Below the pieces are notes generated by a model. It was not told where the DNA came from and made no database searches. It was given only the letters and a program-made list of their open reading frames with translations. The position numbers and the translations under genes are program-made. DNA of 7,144 nucleotides from positions 1-7,144 of the forward strand of contig PKCQ01000329.1 in the NCBI GenBank assembly GCA_002862265.1, given 5' to 3'. Shown here piece after piece: positions 1-6,000 of the stretch; position 1 is the first letter of the stretch; every line of letters begins with the position of its first letter. The DNA comes from Planctomycetaceae bacterium (GTDB lineage Bacteria > Planctomycetota > Planctomycetia > Pirellulales > Pirellulaceae).

Positions 1-169
1 CGTCGCCGTGCAGCGTGCGCAGTACTCCAACATGCAATGTGGACTCTCTCGCGTACGACACTTTGCGACGATCGCATCTCCGCGTCCATCGCGTTGCATG
101 ACCACAACACGAGCCGCCCGTCTCATTTGGGTAACCCACACACGCGCCACATCACTGCTCTGTGGGCGC

Positions 170-544
170 TTAGTCGTGGGCTACGTCCAGCCCCAGTTTG
201 GCGAGGTAACTTGGCTTTCCAAAATCCTCCGACCGCCAATCACTCCAAGTTCGGAATGCGTAACGGCCGGTCAGAAAAGCTGCTCGTGTCGGTGCACAAA
301 CGCTGTGCGTGTAGAACTCATTCAGACGCATTCCTTCCGCCGCCAGTCGGTCCATGTTGGGAGTCAATTCTGCCTTCCCACCGTTAAAACCCGGTTGATT
401 CCATCCCATGTCGTCGGCGAGGACAAAAACGATGTTCGGGCGTTTCGCATTGGCAAAGCTCTTTCCCTGCTCGGTCGCAAAAACGCTGTACGAAAACAAG
501 CTGCACACCGAAAATAGATTCAACAGACCTACAGGAAGCTTCAT
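170..544 (-). pseudogene. Exported sulfatase, N-terminal fragment (probably broken gene)
   Basis: The 124-residue reading frame is the front end of a type I (formylglycine) sulfatase, a hydrolase of sulfate esters. Residues 1-23 form a Sec signal peptide with probable cleavage after SVFA. Residues 36-48 (PNIVFVLADDMGW) carry the metal-binding Asp pair D44-D45. TPNMDRLAAEG follows at 61-71. The signature C83-A-P-T-R87 with downstream TGRY is present, so Cys83 could be matured to formylglycine. A TAA at 172-170 then ends the frame right after GLDVAHD, where sulfatases normally continue for 300 or more residues through the GKWHLG block and the C-terminal metal ligands. The product could not form a complete active site. 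An AAGGAA lies 12 bases before the ATG. The gene diverges from the DUF1549/DUF1553 operon. Sulfatase identity is secure; that it is a pseudogene, not a sequencing error, is inference. Confidence 0.8.
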
Positions 545-1070
545 CGTTAGCTCACATTCCTTCGATTAGCAGGGCTGCGCAACGGGCGACTGCGACCGTT
601 AAGCTACTCTGCTCAGATACATCAAGTTGATTCGAATGGTCAGTCGGCATCCATTCTATATTGCGTTATCTGGATGATTTGAGCTTTCGAGGTATGTCGC
701 AATGAAAAATACAAATCTGTTTTTGCAGCATAGAGCTGGTTTGAGAACATGATCACAATGGCAACTCTATGAGCATGTTCAAGGTCGAATGCGTCATGGC
801 AATCGAAAACTGCCAGCTGCGAGCAATTTGTGACTGGTAGACGCATCATTCTGTTCCGTTTTGTGGCTAGCGTCCCCAGCCAAACGTAGCCAAGAGTTCG
901 AGCATGAGCGCATATGGGACGGGAAGAAATCCACCTTCGCCGTTTTTCCACGCTTCGAGGTCGCATTTCTGGGCTACAATAGGCAGATGTTTTAAGCTCA
1001 GCTATTTAGCCCGCCGATGTCAACGATGTCCCGCCTGTTGACCTCACCCTTTCCAAGTTACGTCGCCGAC
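545..1070. other. Divergent intergenic region, no confident gene
   Basis: These roughly 525 bases separate the leftward sulfatase from the rightward DUF1549/DUF1553 gene, so any promoters for both should lie here. I see one weak sigma70-like candidate (953-980) for the rightward operon and none I trust for the sulfatase. A 7-base inverted repeat, GAACATG (745-751) and CATGTTC (774-780), is present. The minus strand is open from 966 to 640 (108 codons) and, in another frame, from 1001 to 867. Neither translation matches a family I recognise. No tRNA-like or rRNA-like sequence, terminator or IS end is visible. Confidence 0.6.
953..980 (+). promoter_or_regulatory. Possible sigma70-type promoter for the DUF1549/DUF1553-DUF1501 operon
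   Basis: TACAAT at 975-980 matches the -10 consensus at five of six positions. It is preceded at a 16-base spacing by CTTCGA (953-958), a poor -35 match. It lies about 90 bases before the preferred start at 1071 and about 36 before the alternative start at 1017. Only the -10 box is persuasive; a match of this quality can arise by chance. Confidence 0.22.
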
Positions 1071-3275
1071 ATGCCTATGTTTCGGATAACCAGCGCAGTT
1101 GCCTTCCTGCTGTCGTTGTCATCGCTTGTAAAAGCAGATGAGATAAGCGATTTCTTTGAGAAGAAGATTCGTCCGGTTCTAGTGGAACACTGTTATCAAT
1201 GTCATTCGCTGAGTGGGGATGAAGTCGAAGGTGGATTGCGACTGGATCACCGCGAAGCCATGTTACTTGGCGGCGATAGCGGGCCAGCGGTGGTCCCGAA
1301 GAAGCCTGCAAGGAGTTTGGTTCTCTCGGCGATAAAATACGACGACTTCGAGATGCCACCCGACCGGAAACTTTCGGCTGAGGTGATTCACGACTTTGAA
1401 AAGTGGATTGCCGACGGGGCTTTCGATCCGCGCGAGGCTTCCGAGGGCGATAAATTGCACGCTGCCGAAACGCAGAAAAGTGAAATCGACTTTGCGGCTC
1501 GGAAAGAGTTCTGGAGCTTCCAGCCGATTCAGCGGCATGATTTGCCGGAACACGGATTTGCTGACTGGAGTCGCGGTCGCATCGATGACTTCGTGGCGGC
1601 CAAGATTCAAGCATCAGGATTGCATCCAAGCAAACAAGCAACTGCTTCACGATTGCTCCGCCGATTGAGTTTTGACTTGGTCGGCTTGCCGCCCGAGCAG
1701 AACTTGATGGAAGAGCTAGCCTCCATGGATGAAGAGAGTGTTTCTGAATACGTAGATGCCCTGCTCTCCTCCGATGCTTTTGGAGAACATTGGGCTCGGA
1801 TGTGGCTGGATTTGATGCGATTCGCCGACGATCAGGCCCACATTGTCGGCAACAATAGTTCACTGTTCTTCCCGAACGCGTATCGCTATCGCGATTGGGT
1901 GATCAAGGCGCTCAATGGCGATGTAGCCTACGACGAGTTCATTCGCTTGCAACTTGCGGCGGACTTGGTGACACCCGAAGATGTTTCGGATGACTTGGCT
2001 CTCGGCTTTATGGGGCTTGGTCCGAAATACTATCGACGCAATTCACCGGAGGTAAAGGCGGATGAGTGGGAGGATCGCGTAGATGTACTTTCGCGAGGGC
2101 TTCTAGGTCTGACGGTGGCATGTGCACGATGCCATGATCACAAGTACGATCCGATTGGAACCGCAGACTACTACGCGTTGGCTGGTGTGTTTGCGAGCAT
2201 CGAGATGTTCAATCGTCCATTGGATGATAAAAAGGAGAAGGACGGAAAAGGTCACGCCAAGAAGCCGCAAGATGCGATGCACATTGTGCGGGATAAGTCC
2301 CCGCAGGACTTGGCAATTATGATTCGTGGCGATGTGAAGCGCCGCGGCGATGTCGTGCCACGCGGCTTTTTAAAGGTGCTGGGTGAAGTAAATCCGGATT
2401 CCGGCGAGTTGCAGAGAGCGGAGTTCAAGTCTGGTAGCGGTCGGCTTGAGTTGGCAGAGCAGTTGACTTCACCGCAGAATCCACTGGTTGCAAGAGTTTT
2501 CGTGAATCGTGTTTGGGGCAAGTTAATCGGCGAGCCGCTGGTAGGGACGCCCAGTAATTTTGGTGCACTCGGTGAAACGCCCACTCATCCCGAGCTGCTA
2601 GATGACCTCTCAGCACGCTTTATGGAAAACGATTGGTCACTGAAGTGGTTGTGTCGCGAGATTGTGATGAGCGCCACTTATCAGCAATCCAGTTTTGGTA
2701 CCAAGGAAACCAAGGTAGAGCTATTGTCTCAATTGCCACTAGCATCATCAACGATCGATCCCGACCCGGATAATCGCTTGCTTTCGCGAATGAATCGAAA
2801 GCAGATGTCAGTTGAACAATGGAGGGATTCGCTACTCGCTCATGCCGGTTTGATCAACAAACAGTCCGGCAAAGAACACTTGCACGCTGGCAGCAAGGAG
2901 GCGGACAGAAGAACCGTTTACTGTGACGTGAGTCGCCTGAAGCTGAATCCAATGCTGGCTCTGTTTGATTTCCCTGATCCAAACGTGCACAGCGATGGTC
3001 GGGCGAAAACCATTACGCCGTCGCAGAAACTTTTTTTGATGAACAGTCCCTTCATGGTTAACGTCGCGGAGAAGTTAACGCAACGCATTGAGAAAGAGTC
3101 CGAAAAGAATAAGGATTCAGCTGAGGCAAAAGTCAGCAAGGCTTATCGTGTGATCTTCTCACGGAAGCCGTCCGCTGAGGAACATAGGCTGGCTGTTCAG
3201 TACTTGTCTGAGGCCGGAATGCAGCAATTGGTTCATGGGCTGCTGATGTCCAATGAGACTTATATCTTGGATTAG
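1071..3275 (+). CDS. DUF1549/DUF1553 protein with N-terminal planctomycete cytochrome c domain (PSCyt1-PSCyt2-PSD1)
   Basis: This 734-residue protein has the full three-part planctomycete architecture. I chose the ATG at 1071 because residues 1-21 then form a good Sec signal (hydrophobic AVAFLLSLSSL, cleavage after VKA). An in-frame ATG at 1017 would add 18 residues before it, and one at 1077 is equally possible; none has a clear Shine-Dalgarno. Residues about 25-115 are the PSCyt1 domain, with haem motif C41-Y-Q-C44-H45 and likely distal ligand M95 in EMPPD. DUF1549 runs from about 147 to 385 and contains a second C351-A-R-C354-H355, followed by DHKYDPI. DUF1553 runs from about 430 to the end, with NPLVARVFVNRVW at 470-482, FDFPDP at 632-637 and the typical C-terminal HGLLMSNE. 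A Lys-rich linker joins the last two domains. The protein is probably periplasmic and haem-binding. Its reaction is unknown; polysaccharide catabolism is often proposed. It is paired with the DUF1501 gene 6 bp downstream. Confidence 0.93.
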   Translation: MPMFRITSAVAFLLSLSSLVKADEISDFFEKKIRPVLVEHCYQCHSLSGDEVEGGLRLDHREAMLLGGDSGPAVVPKKPARSLVLSAIKYDDFEMPPDRKLSAEVIHDFEKWIADGAFDPREASEGDKLHAAETQKSEIDFAARKEFWSFQPIQRHDLPEHGFADWSRGRIDDFVAAKIQASGLHPSKQATASRLLRRLSFDLVGLPPEQNLMEELASMDEESVSEYVDALLSSDAFGEHWARMWLDLMRFADDQAHIVGNNSSLFFPNAYRYRDWVIKALNGDVAYDEFIRLQLAADLVTPEDVSDDLALGFMGLGPKYYRRNSPEVKADEWEDRVDVLSRGLLGLTVACARCHDHKYDPIGTADYYALAGVFASIEMFNRPLDDKKEKDGKGHAKKPQDAMHIVRDKSPQDLAIMIRGDVKRRGDVVPRGFLKVLGEVNPDSGELQRAEFKSGSGRLELAEQLTSPQNPLVARVFVNRVWGKLIGEPLVGTPSNFGALGETPTHPELLDDLSARFMENDWSLKWLCREIVMSATYQQSSFGTKETKVELLSQLPLASSTIDPDPDNRLLSRMNRKQMSVEQWRDSLLAHAGLINKQSGKEHLHAGSKEADRRTVYCDVSRLKLNPMLALFDFPDPNVHSDGRAKTITPSQKLFLMNSPFMVNVAEKLTQRIEKESEKNKDSAEAKVSKAYRVIFSRKPSAEEHRLAVQYLSEAGMQQLVHGLLMSNETYILD

Positions 3276-3281
3276 AGAAAA

Positions 3282-4673
3282 ATGAGTTTTACCAATCGAC
3301 GTCATATGTTGGCACGTGCTGGGGCTGGATTTGGCATGCTGCCACTGACTGGGCTCTTGGCGAAGGAAGCGTTGGCTGGCGCGGCGCAGTCTTCCGGCTT
3401 GCATTTTCCAGCCAAGGCAAAACGCTGCATTTTTCTATTCATGAATGGCGCGCCTTCGCATGTCGATACTTTTGATCCCAAGCCAGCGCTGGCAAAATAC
3501 GAGGGGCAAGCTCCCGGGGAACAGCCGAAAGAACGGATCACTAAAACAAACGGCTACATGCCTTCGCCGTTTCGTTTTCAGCAGCACGGCGAGAGTGGCG
3601 TGGTGATGAGCGAACTCTTGCCGAACTTGGCCAAGCACGCCGACGACTTGTGCGTGCTGCGCTCGATGCACACCGATACGGCAAATCATGAGCCAGGGTT
3701 GTTGATGATGCATAGTGGCAATCAACAGCCGACTCGGCCTTGCCTTGGCTCTTGGGCCTCCTACGGCCTTGGCACAGAAAACGAAAATCTACCCGCCTTT
3801 GTGTCGATCGCGCCAGGCATGCCAGTCGTTGGTCCACAGCTTTGGTCCTCGGCTTTCTTGCCCGCCAATCATCAGGCACTTTCGGTCAACACCAAAGACA
3901 TGCGATTGGATTCGTTGGTCGCACACTTGAAGCATCCCAGTCTTGCTCGCTCGGAACAACGCCAGCAGCTTGATTTTGTCCAGCAACTCAACCGCATGCA
4001 TGCCGCCGAGCGACAGACGGATCCCGATTTGGAGGCTCACATTCAGTCGATGGAATTGGCCTTCAAGATGCAAGCAGAGGCGACCGAAGCATTTGATGTG
4101 TCGCATGAGCCGATGCATGTCGCAGAGCGATATGGCAACAGTGTTTTTGCGAAGAGTTGTCTCTTGGGGAGAAGGCTGTTAGAACGTGGTGTGCGATTTG
4201 TGCAAGTTTATTACGTAGACAAAGGTAAGCAGCCTTGGGACACCCATAAGGATAACAACGGTGGGCATCGTAGGCTTTGCGCTGACAGCGATCGAGCTTC
4301 CGCCGCGCTTATCAGCGACTTAAAAGAGCGAGGAATGCTCGAGGATACCTTGGTCATTTGGGGCGGCGAATTCGGCCGGACGCCTTATGCGCAGACCGAC
4401 AAAAAGGCGAAGTCAAAACCTGGTCGTGATCACCACGCGACCGGTTTCTCGATGTTTCTTGCCGGAGGCGGAGTGCGAGGCGGATTGATGCACGGCGCTA
4501 CTGATGAGTTCGGGATGCATGCGATCGAAAATCGAATGCATGTGCATGATCTACACGCGACGATCCTACATCTGATGGGAATCGACCACGAACGCCTGAC
4601 CTATCGCTACAGTGGTCGTGATTTCCGATTGACGGATGTCTTTGGTCGCGTCGCGAAAGAGATTATCGCGTAG
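3282..4673 (+). CDS. DUF1501 family protein, Tat-exported
   Basis: This 463-residue protein is of normal DUF1501 length and is collinear with the family throughout. The N-terminus is a Tat signal: TNRRHML with R6-R7, then a hydrophobic stretch to about residue 32 (ALA). The family core begins at 48 (RCIFLFMNGAPSHVDTFDPKP, with D62 and D65). Further landmarks are LRSMHTDTANHEPG, W319-D-T-H322, W360-GGEFGRTP-368 and G381-RDHH-385, with HVHDLHATILHLMGID near the C-terminus. DUF1501 is, to my knowledge, placed in the alkaline phosphatase/sulfatase superfamily, and the Asp/His clusters would suit metal binding, but no substrate is established. The gene starts 6 bp after the DUF1549/DUF1553 stop codon, so the two are surely co-transcribed. 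The use of Tat suggests export of a folded, possibly metal-loaded protein, while its partner uses Sec. M9 (3306) is an alternative start but would remove the RR motif. Confidence 0.94.
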   Translation: MSFTNRRHMLARAGAGFGMLPLTGLLAKEALAGAAQSSGLHFPAKAKRCIFLFMNGAPSHVDTFDPKPALAKYEGQAPGEQPKERITKTNGYMPSPFRFQQHGESGVVMSELLPNLAKHADDLCVLRSMHTDTANHEPGLLMMHSGNQQPTRPCLGSWASYGLGTENENLPAFVSIAPGMPVVGPQLWSSAFLPANHQALSVNTKDMRLDSLVAHLKHPSLARSEQRQQLDFVQQLNRMHAAERQTDPDLEAHIQSMELAFKMQAEATEAFDVSHEPMHVAERYGNSVFAKSCLLGRRLLERGVRFVQVYYVDKGKQPWDTHKDNNGGHRRLCADSDRASAALISDLKERGMLEDTLVIWGGEFGRTPYAQTDKKAKSKPGRDHHATGFSMFLAGGGVRGGLMHGATDEFGMHAIENRMHVHDLHATILHLMGIDHERLTYRYSGRDFRLTDVFGRVAKEIIA

Positions 4674-4774
4674 GCATCTACCTAACCTTATTTGCGAAAA
4701 AGCATGTTTCTTTGGATAAAAGTCTTGTGCAAACCGTATCTACGAGAGCGCAGGACAATTCGTAGTTTCAAAGC

Positions 4775-4789
4775 GGAGAGACTCTCTCC
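4775..4789. repeat. Near-perfect palindrome GGAGAGA-C-TCTCTCC
   Basis: Seven-base arms flank a single central base. As DNA this could be an operator for a dimeric regulator. As RNA it could form only a short stem with a small loop, and no T run follows, so it is a poor intrinsic terminator. It lies about 100 bases after the DUF1501 stop. Confidence 0.4.
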
Positions 4790-4798
4790 CCGTTGTTA

Positions 4799-4847
4799 GG
4801 ACCCCGAACTTCCCGGAATTCCTCGCGTCCCCTCTTCGCGTGGGTCC
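4799..4847. repeat. Nested inverted repeats (GGACCC/GGGTCC outer arms)
   Basis: GGACCC (4799-4804) is complementary to GGGTCC (4842-4847). Inside lie the palindrome GGAATTCC (4815-4822) and two copies of CGCG (4824-4827 and 4837-4840) that could pair around a CU-rich loop. A transcript could fold into a closed multi-branch structure. The role is unknown, and the individual arms are short. Confidence 0.3.
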
Positions 4848-4939
4848 GCTCGGAAAGGAAGGGAAAGTTGTTTTGCCAACGACTCGCCTAATATCAAATT
4901 ATGCTAAGCCATGCTGGGAATTCGGCAGACCTATGCACC

Positions 4940-5007
4940 CAAGAAGTGTGACTTGTTAAAATGGAATCCGCTTCAGGTGTGAGTGTGCGCTTGTTTGTCA
5001 CTTCTTG
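4940..5007 (+). promoter_or_regulatory. Long-range 9-base inverted repeat in the DUF58 gene leader
   Basis: CAAGAAGTG (4940-4948) is perfectly complementary to CACTTCTTG (4999-5007), with 50 bases between. Two more pairs (AC with GT) form beyond a two-base bulge. Within and beyond it, CCGCTT (4968-4973) can pair with AAGCGG (5019-5024), which conflicts topologically with the 9-base pairing, so two alternative folds are conceivable. Whether this DNA is transcribed is not known. Confidence 0.25.
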
Positions 5008-5093
5008 TCCCGTGGTTCAAGCGGCAAGATCTTAGCGCCAATTGGAATTGGGGTAAGTGCGACTCGTTTTCTGATGAGTCGTAGCAAACGATA

Positions 5094-5112
5094 CATTTCA
5101 AGGTGTGAAATG
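5094..5112 (+). promoter_or_regulatory. Hairpin enclosing the ribosome binding site and start codon of the DUF58 gene
   Basis: CATTTCA (5094-5100) is perfectly complementary to TGAAATG (5106-5112), giving a 7-bp stem around the 5-base loop AGGTG (5101-5105). The ATG start codon (5110-5112) is the 3' end of the stem. The Shine-Dalgarno-like AAGG (5100-5103) lies in the loop apart from its first base. Folding would hide the start codon while leaving most of the anti-SD target exposed, which fits translational control. Another stem-loop, CGACTC (5060-5065) with GAGTCG (5076-5081), lies just upstream. The pairing is seen in the sequence; a regulatory role is inference, and the stem is AU-rich and of modest stability. 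Confidence 0.4.
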
Positions 5113-6000
5113 GCAAAAACGGATCCTCAGGAGCTTCTGTCTCCGCACTTGCTCGCACGATTGGAACGCATGGAGCTGGTCAGTCGAAAAGTCTTTCGTG
5201 GTCGCATGAAAGGCGAGCGAAGGAGTAAGCGGAAGGGCCAGAGCGTCGAATTCGCTGACTTTCGCAACTACGTGCCAGGCGATGATCTGCGCTTTATCGA
5301 TTGGAACCTTTACGCCAGACTCGACAAACTTTATCTGAAGCTGTTTTTAGAAGAAGAGGATTTGCACGTCTATTTCTTGGTGGATGCGAGTCCTTCCATG
5401 GACTTTGGCGAACCGAGTAAATTTTATACGGCGAAACAAGTGGCTGCTGCTTTGGGCTTCGTGGGAATGTGCCGTGGCGACCGGGTCAAGATCGAGTTCT
5501 TGGGGACGGAGAATCAGTCGACTCCCGTATTATGCGGTCGTTCGCAGATGTATCAGATGTTGGACTTCATGGATTCGATGCAGGCAAATCAGCTATTCAA
5601 CTTCACCGAAGCGATCAAGCGTTTTTGTCTGAAAAATTCGGGGCGAGGCATCGTGGTGTTGCTAACTGACTTGATGGATAAGAACGGTTACGTGTCGGCG
5701 TTGCGAATGCTCGTAGGCCAGCAGATGGATGTTTTTGTTCTGCACATTCTCAGTCCTGAAGAAATGGAGCCAGATCTGAACGGCGATCTCAAGCTAGTGG
5801 ACTGTGAGGACGAAGATGAAGCTGAGATTTCAGTAAGCAGTGCCGTGTTGAAACGCTACAAAGCGACTCTGGTGTCTTTTGTCGACCAAGCGCGAAAATT
5901 CTGTTCGCAGCGTAACATGACATATTTGCTCGCTAGAAGTGACCAGGGAGCTGACGTCTTGGTTGGGCAATACTTGCGTGAGCGAGGTTTGGTGCGATGA
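5110..6000 (+). CDS. DUF58 domain-containing protein (VWA-like, MoxR/Bat-associated)
   Basis: This 296-residue protein is of normal length for the compact, soluble DUF58 type. The frame is open from 5005 (TTG), but I chose the ATG at 5110 because AAGG lies six bases before it and MAKTDPQELLSPHLLARLERMEL is a typical family start. The conserved block follows: GQSVEFADFRNYVPGDD (P56-G-D-D59), then R61-F-I-D-W65, then AR.DKLYLKLFLEEEDL. A MIDAS-type D92-A-S-P-S96 follows, and LLTD (D187) lies further on, as in a von Willebrand A fold that binds a divalent metal. There is no membrane segment, so it is probably cytoplasmic or bound to the membrane through its VWA partner. In other genomes these proteins follow a MoxR AAA+ ATPase and are thought to help in complex assembly, metal insertion or stress tolerance. 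Here it overlaps the next gene by ATGA. Confidence 0.93.
   Translation: MAKTDPQELLSPHLLARLERMELVSRKVFRGRMKGERRSKRKGQSVEFADFRNYVPGDDLRFIDWNLYARLDKLYLKLFLEEEDLHVYFLVDASPSMDFGEPSKFYTAKQVAAALGFVGMCRGDRVKIEFLGTENQSTPVLCGRSQMYQMLDFMDSMQANQLFNFTEAIKRFCLKNSGRGIVVLLTDLMDKNGYVSALRMLVGQQMDVFVLHILSPEEMEPDLNGDLKLVDCEDEDEAEISVSSAVLKRYKATLVSFVDQARKFCSQRNMTYLLARSDQGADVLVGQYLRERGLVR

Larger units (their letters stand above)
4674..5109. other. Intergenic region rich in inverted repeats
   Basis: This 436-base gap divides the DUF1501 gene from the DUF58 gene. No convincing coding frame fills it; a 24-codon ATG frame at 4961-5035 has no ribosome binding site or recognisable sequence. It does hold several inverted repeats: 4775-4789, 4799-4847 (outer arms), 4940-5007 (9-base arms), 5060-5081 and 5094-5112. 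A purine-rich tract lies at 4850-4866. No classical terminator (GC stem plus T run) follows the DUF1501 stop. A weak promoter-like TTGCCA at 4873-4878 precedes an AT-rich stretch (4889-4902). The region probably contains the promoter and 5' leader of the DUF58 operon. Confidence 0.6.

Noticed and set aside
8..517. A 169-codon plus-strand frame across the sulfatase.
   Set aside because: The minus strand carries unmistakable sulfatase sequence here; the plus frame is its antisense and is not recognisable as a protein.
1075..1863. A 262-codon minus-strand open frame inside the DUF1549/DUF1553 gene.
   Set aside because: It is Arg/Ser-rich low-information sequence antisense to a clearly conserved coding frame, and is a shadow of the real gene.
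4676..4725. A possible terminator after the DUF1501 stop (A- and T-rich tracts around AAAAAGCATGTTTCTTT).
   Set aside because: The potential stem is short, interrupted and AU-only at its base, with no T run after a GC stem.
4961..5035. A 24-codon ATG frame that could be a leader peptide for the DUF58 operon.
   Set aside because: It has no ribosome binding site and no run of repeated regulatory codons; a frame this short is expected by chance.
5005..5109. An upstream TTG start that would extend the DUF58 protein by 35 residues.
   Set aside because: The added residues are not family-like, there is no ribosome binding site before the TTG, and the ATG at 5110 has a well-placed AAGG.
5071..5112. 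CTGATGA followed by a short stem, resembling the core of a hammerhead ribozyme.
   Set aside because: After the putative stem II (TCGT/ACGA) the required GAAA is absent (TACATTT follows). The only GAAA nearby sits inside the start-codon hairpin, so no proper core can be drawn.
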